This document shows positions 44,122 through 56,128 of a DNA stretch of 64,000 bases, piece by piece. Below the pieces are notes generated by a model that saw only the letters and a list, made by a program, of their open reading frames with translations, searched no databases and had not been told where the DNA came from. The stretch is from the NCBI GenBank assembly GCA_009733575.1, contig ML769592.1, forward strand, positions 58,288 to 122,287. The letters run 5' to 3'. Position numbers and translations under genes: made by a program. Position 1 is the first letter of the stretch. The number at the start of each line of letters is the position of its first letter. The stretch comes from Gymnopus androsaceus JB14. Lineage: Eukaryota; Basidiomycota; Agaricomycetes; Agaricales; Omphalotaceae.

Positions 44122-44399
44122 CATCAGCAAAACCTGGATAATTGTCATAGCTGTTATAGCAAGCCATAGCAGCCATAGAACTATGAACTGCTATGAATTG
44201 CTATGGGTAGCTATGAGTTACTATGGACTTCACAGATTATATTGCCCATTGACAGATGTCATGCTCTATAGCAATTCATAGCAGCCCATAGCAGCTCATA
44301 GCTCTGGATAGATGGGGACCTTGCTATGGGTGCTATGAGCGCTATGAGTGCTGGATAGCACTATCCAGTGCTATCCAGTTCACCCAGGTTTTGCTGATG
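44122..44399. mobile_element. MITE with CATCAGCAAAACCTGG ends, left copy
   Basis: 278 bp, perfect 16-bp inverted ends CATCAGCAAAACCTGG / CCAGGTTTTGCTGATG. The interior is dominated by degenerate CTATGG/CATAGC words (many TAGCTATG, CATAGCAG), giving nested hairpins. Left arm of a 1.1 kb composite. Confidence 0.82.
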
Positions 44400-44583
44400 T
44401 TGTTGTGACTTGTTGATTTCCTTCAGAATGAAGAGGGGGAAATGACCACAAGCAGTGAGGGCAGCAGCTTTGTAAGTGCCCAAACTTTAGATTAAGTATA
44501 TCAGAAGAGTACATTCTGGCAGGGGGTTGAGTACTATTACTTAGTGGTCCAGTAAGGCAAATTTTCGAAGTTAGAACCCTATA

Positions 44584-44733
44584 CTGTGTCATTTTGATCA
44601 GTTCAGCAGCACGTGACATAAGCACCCATATTTTTAATTCAAAAAAAATCCCAAAATTCAAAAGAAAAATAATGGCGAGGTTTTTGGAAAATGGCTGTGA
44701 CCTGTGACTGCCGAACTGATTGAAATGACACAG
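44584..44733. mobile_element. TA-flanked MITE with CTGTGTCATTT ends
   Basis: 150 bp between TA and TA, arms CTGTGTCATTTTGATCAGTT and CTGTGTCATTTCAATCAGTT (inverted). Lies between the two CATCAGCAAAACC elements. A separate family from the CTGTATAATTAC elements, though both start CTGT and use TA targets. Confidence 0.78.
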
Positions 44734-44966
44734 TAAGTAAGTATTGTATAGTTTCAAATTTAAGTTCACTAAGTGTTACACATTACACCTTTGACCTATT
44801 CATAATTCAGTTCAGAGTTCAGCCACCACCAGGTGGCATCATGAACTTGAACTCAGTTCAGTTTATAGTGACCAGTGTAGCTGGCCTGGCTGGCCACCAA
44901 ATTAGGCCTATAAAAACCCAAACATGAGTGTTCAGAGGCCAATATTATGCATTAAGAAGATAGAAG

Positions 44967-45235
44967 CATCAGCAAAACCTGGGTGAACTGGATAGCACTG
45001 GACAGCGCTATTCAGCACTCATAGCACCCATAGCAAGATTCCCATCTATCCAGAGCTATGGGCTGCTATGGATTGCTATAGAGCATGACATCTGTCAACA
45101 GGCAATGTAATTTGGGAAGTCCATAGTAGCTCATAGCTACCCATAGCAGTTCATAGCAGTTCATAGTTCTATGGCTGCTATGGCTTGCTATGGCTTGCTA
45201 TAACAGCTATGGCAATTATCCAGGTTTTGCTGATG
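44967..45235. mobile_element. MITE with CATCAGCAAAACCTGG ends, right copy (inverted)
   Basis: 269 bp with the same ends as 44122-44399 but in reverse complement: it begins with the GTGAACTGGATAGC side and ends with the GCAATTATCCAGG side. Together with the left copy it frames 567 bp. Confidence 0.82.
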
Positions 45236-46340
45236 AAATCACTCCAGTTCAGTACCCACATTACTTACACATTACTGAAGCTAAATTCAAAACAATACAG
45301 TATGCCATGTGTTGGGTGGGAGTCGACATTACACATGAAGCAGGATGTGAAGTTCACAATTTCTATGATCTCAATGTATTGTCAGGCCCAGTGAACCAAT
45401 GAAATTCCACTTTTGGTTGTCTAATCTGTCCAAGCTGTAATGCATCACTATGGGTGAACTCTACTCAAAATGATACCTAACCATGAAAAGACTTGAAATG
45501 TAAGGCTCAGGTACCTAATGCCATCTAGTACTACAATAGTAGTGGCAGAGTGTGAATAGGCAGTAGTAATTGTCACTTTCAAAATTAAGCAAGAACATAA
45601 ATATCTGAAAAAACAAAAAGCAAAGTCACACTTCAAAATGTGTGACAGGGTTGCTGAATAGCACTTCCAGAGGGTTGTCCATTGAGGGGGGTTGTTGTCA
45701 AGCAAGGGAGTTGTCAAATAGAATGATCCCTGGTGCAGGCTTCAAAAGTTTTGGAGTTGTTCATTGTTAAACATCCAATGATAGCTTGATTGATATGGGC
45801 CATGGCAATGAATGCAGTGAATTGGATGTTCACCTACCACGGATCTGCTTCAGGAACTATTCTTGCTGATGAGATCCTTGAGGGTCTGGATCCCTGGAGT
45901 GGGTGAGCTTCAAGTTTGAACAACTCTGCTTTGTTTTATTGAGCTCACTTTGCCTATAGTTCCAAAACCTGTACCACCATTGAGACAATGTATTCATTGA
46001 GCTACCTATACCAGTCTCTCAACATAGGATACTTCACAGATCACGCAGAGCTCTTGACATACAATGCAATGTTTGCTCATTGACTGCAGATTGGTGGGGC
46101 CATCATTATATGGCTGAGCCTAATCAGCTATACTGGCAAGAACTCTCTGAATTGCCCGTTTGGAACATCAACTTGGTTGGTCAAACCTTTAGTCTACAGC
46201 CCAACTATCCCTGTTGTCAATTTAACCACCCACAAGAGCTTCCCAAGTTTGTCATGGCCTCATGTGCTACCACTGTTGATGGGAACAGTTTAGTTCATGC
46301 CCTACTAGTGTGGAAGGGCTACCTGCTCGCCAGGTAGAAT

Positions 46341-47100
46341 TCCGCAATACAACCTTCTTTGGTTCCAGTCCACACCGGACATTCAATTCTCCAACCTTGC
46401 TTCTATCACTTCCTTATTGATTTGTTTGTACTTAATTTGATAAATGCATACAAAAAATTATTTTATTCATTTATTCATTCTTTTTATCAATACTTACAAG
46501 TGATATGATTCTGGGGAGGTGAAGACAATGTACTGGGCCTATTCCCAGCGTGTCTTATGCATGGGAAACGTGGTCTAGGCATGTATGCACTTTGATTTGT
46601 GGTTTCTATTGCAGGGACACAATCCAGAGTCTAATCCAATGCAGATAGGGATCAAATTTGTAAGTATTTATTATTTTACATTTTGTACCAAATTCCGAGT
46701 ATAAAGGACTTCACATCCAAACAAATATGTATGTTCTTCCTGTCCCAAACCACCAACGAGTAGTAAGCTCAACGTAGCTGCTGGGCTTGTCTTTGTTGTG
46801 AATTTTGAGCTCATTCTCCGTTTATCACACCAATCAATCCATTTGATCATCTACGGCTACTCGGACTGTCACATCCAGTAGTTCTTTTTACTCATTCTCA
46901 TTGTCTATCTACGTGGACATTGATTCTGTACCAATAGACCTCTCTGGCTGGCTCCATTACCTCCAATACCCCTTCACTCTTGGTCCAGGTGCCTGTAGAC
47001 ACCTCCGGCCATCCCGATTCACCCCTTGACGTGTCTCTCTCCTCACAACTGCTTAGTCTTGGTTCCCCTGTGAACCAAACTCCCCCTCTACACTAGGACC
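46341..47100. other. Non-coding insertion or expanded gap within the glycosidase pseudogene
   Basis: AT-rich DNA between the block ending LVHALLV (46270-46310) and the block at 47170. No recognisable ends or protein similarity. Confidence 0.4.
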
Positions 47101-47624
47101 AACCAGGGTCTCCACAACTCTTAGCAGTGGTCAGGTCAATGTGTCCTGTGATACTTCATATCCTGTTGGTGACACAATCACCTACAATATCCAAGCCAAT
47201 GGAGCTTTTGATTTCTATGTGCAAGTACCTGGTTGGTATGACAGCTTATCTTCCAGTAGCCTTCTCCATCAATTCTGGCCAGTCCTCTACCTTGTCTCCA
47301 GATCCCCAGTCAGACTTGCACCAGTTGAGCATCCAGGCTGGCCAGACAACAGCCATGTATACACTTGGGTCACAAATCAGCATAGAGACTTGGTGCTATG
47401 ATACTATTGCTGTTCATTGTGGTCCCCTGCTCTATGCTCTTGAAATAAACTTGACCGAAATCACTTCCCCTCCTAATTCATGGAACAACAACGCTGCTGT
47501 TGTGTCATTTTCCGTGCCTGCTGAATGCAAAGATTTTCATTTTGCCAATAGCATGGGATTATGTGATTGCAAAACACAACTATCCAATGTGTTCTTGACA
47601 CAAAGTCAATGCTTTGTGTCATAA

Positions 47625-48700
47625 TGGTTGTGGTCCCTGTTGCAAAGTCTGCTGCTTGACCCTCAGTAGATGTTCTACCTCTGGTCATTCTCTGGATCCA
47701 TCACCCAATAATCTACATCCACATTCTCCTTGCAACTCCCAGATTTCTCTCCCCCACTTCTCTTTCCGAATGCCTGTCCCCGATTGTGAACAATCCATTT
47801 CCTCTATGCTTTTCAAGTGTCACTTGTGGAGTTTGCGTGTTGGTCATCTTAATGTCATGACTGACAATGACATGATATGGATTGTACCTTGTCCTCGAGT
47901 CCCACCGGAATTAGCACTCATTAATTGTACCTTGGAGGAACTTGAAGCCAATGAACCAGACTGGGACATGCCCTGGCACTGCAACAATTCAATGACCTGA
48001 TCTTCTGCATCTTCATCTGTATCTCCAGTGAAGAAGCAAGCTTGGGCAACATCTTCATCTTTGTCTCGGTCACTTCCATCCTCACCATTGCCTTCGTCAT
48101 CAGGTCCATGCTCCCACTTCTCTCCACCACCTGCCATACCCTTTCCAGTATTGCCTTGGCCTTCGGGTCTAACTGTTGCTGATGTATCAGATGCCTTCCA
48201 TCAAATCTTTGATGATGAATCTCCTTCTCTTTCACCATGATGCCGGCGCTTTGAAATACAGTTCAGTGAAGAGTGGAATCCCAATGTGTTTTATCTGCAT
48301 TACAACCTATGGAAGGTGTTTTCCAAGGACAATTTAAAGGCAGGAAAGTCCTTGGATTGGGTCCCGTATGTGCAGTCCTGCAATTTTGCATCGTAGATTC
48401 TGCATTGTAGCTTGTTATGCCTGTGTTTGCATGTTGCGCATTGTTTAATTTGTACCATTTGTTCCAATACATAGATTTGTACATTGTTTATTATTGTCAT
48501 TTGTAGCCTGGTCTAGTTTGTACTGTAGAGTACTGGTAGATATTACCATAGTAAAGAGTAATAGACGCCCTTTAGTACTTAGACACTCAAACTGATGAGT
48601 CAAAAAAAGCGTGATTATAAATATGAATGCTGCATGACACGTGACCTTACACTGTGACTATGGTCACTGTATGCGTCAACTGGAAGTGACAGGGTATGTC
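47625..48700. other. Unidentified insertion near the 3' end of the glycosidase pseudogene
   Basis: About 1.1 kb separates the ALEINLT block from the terminal KLVPYGG block, where the family has only tens of residues. Contains open but unrecognised frames on both strands; a minus-strand one at 47844-48137 is very acidic (GDTDEDAEDQ, GPDDEGNGEDGSDRDKDED). Probably an old transposon fragment; family not identified. Confidence 0.4.
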
Positions 48701-48960
48701 TTTGCAGCACACAGATGGTGAAGCTGGTTCCGTATGGTGGTGGAAAGACACGAATCAGAGATATACCACCAGGTACTGCTTGTTCAGTTTTATTGTTGCA
48801 AATGAAACTAATGAATCAAAGGATCTCAAGTATTTATGATGTACCAACTCACTCTGTAACCATTTATGAAGGCGATTTAAAAAATAAAAATATTGAACTC
48901 AAAGCTGCCATACATCCAAACGCACCAAGTCACATGAGTGTAAGGATGGACAGGGGTTAG

Positions 48961-50339
48961 CTCCTGGGTTGAAAAGGCCCTAACCTCACCCCTACTCTCC
49001 ATACCCCTACCCTTCAAACCAGCAGTTCCTACTAAGGGTTTTGGACAGAATGACATGCCACTCATGAGACTTTCAAGAAAATAGAAGTAATCACACTCAA
49101 AAATATCCTTTAACATGAAATGAAAGTCCTCAAAAATGAAATTTTTTTAAGTCATTTTTATTCAAGAGTATCATTCAAATCGAGTTACTGTCATTATTTA
49201 TGCAAAGGGCTGTAAACTCTGAAAACAATAATTTCCAGGCAGACTGAATGTTTTTATTCCACAATAAGCAAGGGGGTTCAAAGAATTTAGCGCCCAACCG
49301 GACCTAGGTTAGTTAGTCCAGCCCCCTGGCAGAAAAAAAAAAAAATTGACACCCCAAATATTGACCTATTTTGACCACTTTTTGCCTTGAATTCATAAAT
49401 CAGTATATCTCACATTATCTTTCGAAGTATAAGCATGTAGTGTCACTTGTATAACCTACTCTGGGCTCCCATGTACTTACTTACTTTGACTGGTCAAAGC
49501 AGGACATACTTACAATGAACTGTAAGTATCAGTGTATCATAACCCTCAGAAGGATTAATAGGGTTGTGCTACAGCCTGTGGGTGCCAATATAATCAAGAA
49601 CAAAGGTTAAACTGAGGGAGTAGTGTCCAAATGGTGTCTATAGAGAGCCATCCATGATAAAATCTTATCTTGATATACCATATATGGGCATGGGAGCGCT
49701 TATGTAGTTAGTTAGTCTGCCGATACTAGGCGCAAGAAAAAAAAATCAATGTCCAGTCATTTTTTCAAAATTTTGAACCCCCTTGACAATAAGTGCAAAA
49801 GAAATTGTTTTGAAGAACCCTTTCAGCTGATTATCTTCCATATTTGTCCAAAAAAGTATATTTCACACTATGCTTCAGCCAAGCTGAAGTATGATTATTG
49901 GCAGTGTGATAAGTATGCCAGCTTGGACTCGGAGTGACACGGGATTGTTGTTTGGCATTATGTAAGGTTGTTGATTTGTCCCAAATATAGGTTTTAAAAA
50001 ACACTTAAATCTTTGACCCACTAATCAGTACAGATTAATAAATTAAATAAGTATTGCCAGTGTACAGAAAAGCATAGCTGTCAAAGTTTTATTAAAGCAA
50101 AATCAGTGAAGTCAAACTTAGAAAGGCCCATAGTTATTGACTGTAGGCATTCAAATTTTAGCTGACATTTGGGGTTGAATTAATCTCCAAGGAGGGCACG
50201 TCTTCAAGATGAAAGCTGTGCTCATAAGTGTTTCTTGTCTGGACCAGGATAACAACAGCAATGGGATTGAGTGCCTGTAGATTGTCATTATCAGCTGTTA
50301 CAAATTCACAATTCAATGTTATGATAGAGTCAAGCTTAC
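48961..50339. other. Gene-free AT-rich stretch with a hAT-type MITE
   Basis: Apart from the element at 49269-49785, no coding frame or known repeat is seen. The last ~200 bp are the 3' flank of the minus-strand membrane protein gene. Confidence 0.6.
49269..49785. mobile_element. Non-autonomous hAT-type element, 517 bp, 8-bp TSD
   Basis: Inverted ends CAAGGGGGTTCAAA (49269-49282 and 49772-49785), flanked by ACAATAAG on both sides (49261-49268 and 49786-49793). Shares CAAGGGGG with the element at 42257 but differs after that. A13 run inside; non-coding. Confidence 0.9.
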
Positions 50340-51534
50340 AGCACTGAATAAATAAAATGATATAAAGAATTGTTTGGCATCAGCAATTGACAATGCAACT
50401 GCATTTACATCTATTGCTTCTATGACAATGCTGGATAACTTTTATACAATAGGTTATTCCTTTGGGAATTGTTTGAGAAAAGCACAGACCTGCACCACAC
50501 CTAAAATTGCACCGGACTCAACCAAGAGTAGAAGAACTGTTTCTACCTGTGTTTTCTTGTTGTGTGCTATTGCACGGACTGATAGATGATGTGTCCTGAA
50601 AATATATATATTCAGTTTAAGTTGAATTGATAAAATGAGCCAAAGATCTTAGTTGAGTTACAATACCCACCATGCCTTATATCCTATCAGTGAGGTTCCC
50701 ACAACGTTAACTATAAGATTGAAGATAACGCTAATCCAATCCAATGTTACGGTATTGGTATTCACATCATTGTTTATGTTGATTACTGCTTTAATGTCAA
50801 CCGCAGAATCAGCAATGCCGATACCTACATATGATTCGGTGTCAATATATTTATGCGCCCAAAACAGTTGTGACCTACTTATGTCGACCAGCAGGATAAT
50901 CAGCAATGACCATTTAATCAGCCTATTTTCTGCCCATACTGCCCATGCTCTCCAAACGATTGCCATATCAGCAATTAAGAGCTGTATATCGATTATGTAT
51001 CAGTTTGCAAGGCCAAAAGTGGAGTATTTATGCAGAATTCACAGTGATACATGCAGACCAATCATCCATTACAAGAGGTACAATGGATTTTGAGTTAGCA
51101 GATGTTACTTGTGCTGACCATCCCCCAGGCAGTGGTACCATAAACGAAAATTTGAAAAGGTACAAATTGGTCACGAAATTTTGACAAATGTAAATGGCTG
51201 TTGTCGCAAATCCTGCCAGAAGGAGAGTAATCAAGGCTTTATGTGCCAGTCCAGTATTTTCCTTCCGCCTGCCGTGCGGTTAAGGATATGTAGTAGTTAG
51301 CAAACCAGAAAATGAAAATGAGATTTAAAAATATTATGATACACACTGGATAATATGCATACTAATTGCGAAAACCATGATGTAAACACCTAGTAGAATC
51401 CCTTTAAACTCCTTAACCATTTTCATATGCAACGATTGCTTACCAAAAAGTCCACTTGCAAATATCAGTGCCGAGACATTGTCAAAAAATAGGATCGCAG
51501 TCTCTACAATTATCTCGGACTCTTCTGGTGTCAT
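50340..51534 (-). CDS. Multi-span membrane protein (basidiomycete 7-TM-type family)
   Basis: Uncharacterised family expanded in Agaricomycetes, with seven predicted spans and no known ligand. Exon 1 from 51534: MTPEESEIIVETAILFFDNV, span 1 ALIFASGLFG, charged loop, span 2 GILLGVYIMVFAISMHII. An intron (likely donor GTGTGT, acceptor CGGCAG) leads to QRKENTGLAHKALITLLLAG with span 3. After another intron come LIADMAIVWRAWAVWAENRL, KWSLLIILLVDISRS, WISVIFNLIVNVVGTSLIGY and KAWWVL; the W-R-x-W-x-V-W motif is characteristic. A further exon, SVRAIAHNKKTQVETVLLLL then VESGAILGVV, supplies the V-x-LLVESG motif before the last span. The exon chain past 50500 and the middle exon near 51030-51180 are uncertain. 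Confidence 0.65.
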
Positions 51535-52834
51535 TGTCGAAGCGTAGGTTGAGGTTCAATGGGCTATGGGATCAATGAAGTCTCCGGTCTGTGGTACTTA
51601 TTCTGGAGGGATTCAATTCATCTTTGGAGACATGCTTTACCTTAGGCTTGGCAAAAAGATCTGACAAGTTTGTAGTAGATTCCATTCAGCTGAATTTGAA
51701 TGCCACAATCCAAATCCTCTACCACTGAAACGACACGGGTCCAGACTTCAGACTTGATCATATTCCAAACGCAGCCGCGATATGACAGCCTGAGAAGGAG
51801 AAAAAAATAAGTATAGCATAGAAACAAATTCAGGACGCTCCTGGAGGACTTGGAATAGCCTTAACCAGTGCAACTGAAAAGATGATCATCGATACACTTA
51901 GCATCCGACTCGGAGTCAGTCATTAGCTGCCTTTAGCAATTATTCGCAAGAGGATATATGAAAGTGGTTCTGTCAGCATTCGGCCAGCATTGGGCTTCGA
52001 TTCTTCGAAGTTGAATCATAGTGAGAATGTTTAGTCTAATCTCAATCGATTGAATTGCGATTGAATGCAAACGCGTTGCATACAGATCTCGCATCAGCCA
52101 AACCTACTAGGCTGCGGTGATGGTGGTTATAGCACTTAGAGCACTGTATATCACAGGGGTAACCTCTGTACAGCACTGTGCAATGCTACAGACTGATACT
52201 ATAGAAGTAAAGTATGACGGATTTCACATAGTAAATACCATTATCTGACAGCCTGAGGGTTTTATTGAATCAAGAACATCTCCAGGACCGGCGAGGATCT
52301 GGTTATATTTTGTTTGCTTTTTTCTCCAGAAAAATTCCTTGAGTAGTTAGTAGTTGCGTTCAACTTGCACTTTGGTTGCATTCACCAATACATTATACAA
52401 GTACTTGTCGAATCCTGCGATTTTACGCACCTATCAGGAGATCAGTCCTCGGATAATTCAAACTGGCAATTGCATGGCCCCCCCCTCTGAACAATTAAGA
52501 AAGTACTGGAATTTCAGGGTAATTACCAATAATTTATCACTTATTTTCAGTCGATTAGTGTCTGGCGTCAAGAGGCACCGGTCAAGACAAGACTTATCAA
52601 CTATGTCACTTTGTAATCGGATTCTGCTTTCGTGGAAGTGCATGAGCTGTCGTTTAGCTCCAAAAATGTTGACGACAAACATATTAGACCTTATGTGTTT
52701 TCATCTTACCTGAGGCTGCTAGTGTTACGGATGTTCTCTATGAGATTCGTGAATCATTGGCAAAATACAATACAATTGTTCGAAATCAATGCAAGGTTAA
52801 AAAGGTCCGCAAGAAGATATATACTGCCAAACTA
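51535..52834. other. Gene-free interval
   Basis: Upstream region of the membrane protein gene and 3' flank of the GH79-like gene. Imperfect hairpins near 52130-52200 (AGCACT/AGTGCT words). No supported coding frame; open frames at 52354-52713 and 52632-52973 overlap the antisense of the GH79 3' exon or lack any resemblance. Confidence 0.55.
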
Positions 52835-55374
52835 TTATAAATACGTTACTCTCATAAAAAGTCCTAGGGCGCTAGCTAACCCTACACCGAACAGAACGAA
52901 TAAGCCCGGTATGGACTCTCGGAGGCCGAGTGCCCCATTCGCACTCCCCTTACTCGAGCTTCCCATCGGGTAGCTCCCGTTACGACCATTCGACGTAGCT
53001 AGAACTGACGGATCAATCGTTGCAGTGTTTACTTGAGGAAAGAGTTAGTTGAATCGAAAAGAGTGAATGGCGAAACTAGACATACTGGTCTTGGTATACG
53101 TAGACGTAGAGAACGTAGTTGAAGCAGCGCCCTCCGTCTCGGTTAGTTCGTCCGTGAGGAAGACTAGGGCGGCACCTGGTGCTGGTACACTGACCGAGCA
53201 CACTAAATTGGTTTGATCACAGGGAATAGTTAAAATGGTTTCGGTTCCTTGGAGTCGGCCGTCAGAGCCAAAGTTGCCACCAAATGTCTGAGTGACAAAC
53301 AAAATTAGGAGGGTGTTGGTGTTAAAGGGATAGACGAACCTGGCCAGCCCACGTATAGTCCCCTTTCTGAGATACAGAGGAGGCGGTAAGATACCTACAG
53401 AGACGTTAGAGCATCCCCTTTGTCATCAAGAACCAAACTTACTTGACAGTAATCTGCGATGGCACGGATGTCGCCTGCCCCGTTTCGCCTCCTCCAATGG
53501 CGATGTTAGCAGTGTAGTTGCTGTTCCCAGACGAATCCGACAAAAAGTTGATCAACACCATTCGTACGGGTTGGCCATTTTCGTAGATCACGTAATTCGG
53601 TGTGTAGGTCGATTGATTCCCTGTGCCGACGATTTCTAGTACCTGCGATTGGTTGGATGGACCGATCGCTTCAGCAATGACCAATGCGGAGTAGTATACA
53701 GGGCCGACAGTCCACTCCCGGAATGAAGACTGGTTGGTAGGAGGAGCTAATACCGAGTAAGTATGTGAGTGAGTGCCGTAGCATTGTCAACGTACAGATG
53801 AAAGGCTACATCGGATTGAGCGTTCGGAGGAAATCACGACAACGATGGCACTTACGTTGTAGTATACGTTTTGTCCACCGACATGGAACATGCCTCCAGA
53901 AAAATTCGACGCGGCCATGAGCAAACCATAATCCAATCCCCACAAAGCTGCTCCGAACACATCACTGATTCCCGCAAAGCCACCGCAAGACGCTGTGTTG
54001 GTTTCGAACATGATGAACGGTTTGCCATTCGCTTGCGCAAAGTTTGTCGAGTTTAGATAAGGTGCTACGAGACTCTGAGCAGAAGAGTGCATCAAGTACG
54101 TTGGCCATAGCTCGGTGTCGTTTCTCGGAGTGCCTGAACCGAATTGAGCGTAACAGTTGTCGGTTGGGTAGCTAAGAACAGTGGTGAGGCGTAGAATTTG
54201 AGCAGACTAAGAAGCTTACTGTTCCACGCTCAACCACGCTATATTGGCATTGTAGGTCTCCACAAGTCCAGTGTTCCAAACGTCTTCGGGGGTCCATGTA
54301 CCGGCTTAATGGCAGCGTCATTAATTCATAAACCTTAGCTCAGAAACGAGCTAGAAACTCACAAACGCTGGGTGTGAGAAGCAGGGTTTGGGCGACGGAA
54401 AGGTCAGAATTTTGACCCATGTCGCTAATTAGACTGCCTATTTCTCCAAAGTAATCGTATTGCGAGTAGTTCTGAGGACGATGGCCGTGTGCCGCGTAGA
54501 GGTCCGGTTCATTACCAGCTTGAACTCCTATGAGATAATCGCCGAGGATTGCTTGAGCTGATTGTGCAATCTCGAGGCGGAAGTTTGAAGAGTCGTTGAA
54601 AGGGATCCCTGACCGCAGATTTACTTGAGTCCACCTTAAAATTTGGTAAAAAAAAGAACTACTCACCGATGAACCAGCGAACGTTTATCAGTTCTGAAAT
54701 GTTCCTCATCATGTTCAACAGGTCTGGTGTGAACACGAGAGGCGGAGTTTGTGTCTAACGGGAGAGATGAGCCTCAAATTGAGGGAGTAGGTCGACCGAC
54801 TAACTGGGTTGGTAGCGCCGTTCAAATCTTTCTCCAGAACCTTGCCATCGGGCAAAGTGTCGACTTGAGAAGCTGTTTCCTGCGAGTTTCCTCCTATACG
54901 GACGCGGACTTGTCCCGACCTCTGTTGGATGGTCGCCATGAGATTCAAAAACGGAACTTGGAGTATATCGCTGTTGGATCGTTATTAAAATGACTACATC
55001 GACCGAGTCCAGACGTACGGATTCTTGCCCACTAAACATAAAATATGAGAAGCCATCGAATATCAAAAAAGGCGAGGACACCCACAAACTTGGTTCGCAA
55101 CGGACATTTCAATGGAAAATCCCATGAAAGCACCGGATTGGGGAATTGAGAGTCCAGGAGCATTGGCCTGCAGATTGAAATCGAGGGCGAGATTGGGCAT
55201 AGGATCAGGTAGAGGCGGCGGGGGGAGCGAGGTAGGATTATAAGCAGCAGCACCAGTGTACGCAGCAGCCTCAGCCGATGAGGTAGCCAGAGGGTTTTGA
55301 TTAGGTGCATAGTATACAGTTATCGCTGTCGAAAGTTGTACGCCGTAGCAGAGGAAAGCGACAAGGGAAAGCAT
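52835..55374 (-). CDS. GH79-like glycoside hydrolase, secreted and probably GPI-anchored
   Basis: Related to fungal beta-glucuronidases/heparanase-like enzymes that act on glucuronide side chains. Signal peptide MLSLVAFLCYGVQLSTAI; mature N terminus PNLALDFNLQANAPGLSIPQ, then GAFMGFSIEMSVANQ. The catalytic barrel includes VRVRIGGNSQETA, YLIGVQAGNEPDLYA (acid/base Glu of the NEP motif), WTPEDVWNTGLVETYNANIA, WLSVEHYPTDNCY and KPFIMFETNTASCGGFAGIS (nucleophile Glu in FETN). A C-terminal beta domain (ALVIAEAIG, YVIYENGQPVRMVLINFLSD, FGGNFGSDGR) is followed by a Ser/Thr-rich region and, after an intron, a hydrophobic C terminus GLFVLFGVGLASALGLFMRV typical of a GPI signal or membrane anchor. About ten exons; small uncertainties in introns near 55020-55080. 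Frame otherwise consistent, so probably functional at the cell wall. Confidence 0.85.
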
Positions 55375-56128
55375 CTTGGACCAGATGAGGGAACAGAGAG
55401 AAGAGAAAAAAAATGACGCTGCTTACATGCCAGCTTTGAAGCCAAGAAAGAAGCTCGATCGAAGCTTGGAACCCGCCGGATTAGCTTCCCGATTTGTCAA
55501 TTTGTCATTTGCCTCCGCCCTCGAGGAGACCGCCACAACGTAGTAATAACGTCCTCAGGTAACAGGTAATGGTTCATAAGAATACAGACTAGTTCATAAC
55601 GCCATAGCGTCAAATCCCCAATGTGCGGTAGACGTCCAATTCCCGCCAGTGTTCAGCTCTTAGAATAAATCTTCCTTCCTTCCGTCCTTGAACAGATCCG
55701 AGTTTGCTGTTGCTGGGGACAGAGTCGTTGCTCGGCCTATTTCCCCTTGCTCCGGTTCGATAGCGAGATGGACGAACAATCCAGATCACCCTGCTGTGGT
55801 TACCGGTTTACTAGCTGCTACAATAACTGTCAAAACATGGCGAATAAGGTCTGGGCGTGCGCACCGGAAGACAGATAGGTGGAACCGCTTAGGGTAATAG
55901 GTTTTTAGGGGTCGGGAACCAACTGGGAACACATCGAAGCAGAGATAAAGAGTCATCGGCAGTTCCACGCTTGACGCCAACACCGAAACCACTTGGCCGC
56001 CAAAATGGCGCTCAAATAACTGGCATATTTTGCCTTGTACTTCGTCATTCGCATCGCAATCAATAGCTGTTGGATAGTCTAAAATAATTTTGCATTTGTA
56101 ACGTGTCGTTGTCCAATAACTACGCATT
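55375..56128. other. Intergenic, with sequence conserved in the nucleotidase remnants
   Basis: 55375-55780 is the GH79-like 5' flank. The part 55990-56128 is not needed to complete the nucleotidase frame, yet it is recognisable in both remnants (2000-2140, 6050-6175). The ancestral copies therefore carried the 3' flank too. Confidence 0.65.

Larger units (their letters stand above)
43088..48780 (+). pseudogene. DUF1680/GH127-type glycoside hydrolase, shredded by transposons
   Basis: Family related to beta-L-arabinofuranosidases; normally a secreted enzyme of about 650 residues. Signal peptide MLIKTLALVLGASSLASAA, then TAG where Gln is likely. Blocks in order: PLPLGSVKVNGWLQAELEME and LNEAIPYWFNALVPLAY (43250-43447); TA-flanked MITE; QVHQIASSIIANQLDDGWIG and FWARYPVSLGFMNL (43700-43840); 1.1 kb composite inverted repeat; a diverged block at 45240-45400; [20 protein letters not shown] (45800-45890); SLSYLYQSLNVGYFTDHAEL then TADWWGHHYMAEPNQLYWQE and QPNYPCC (45990-46220); TYNIQANGAFDFYVQVPGWY (47170-47240); DTIAVHCGPLLYALEINLT (47402-47460); and the C-terminal KLVPYGGGKTRIRDIPPGT (48720-48775). 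Frames are broken between most blocks. Dead, but the colinear order shows a once intact gene. Confidence 0.8.

Noticed and set aside
47614..48240. Plus-strand Ser/Pro-rich frames as a separate gene
   Set aside because: Low-complexity translation within an insertion in a dead glycosidase gene; no start context, splice signals or family resemblance.
52354..52973. Plus-strand frames of 113-119 codons
   Set aside because: The second is antisense to the C-terminal exon of the GH79-like gene; neither has a recognisable domain.
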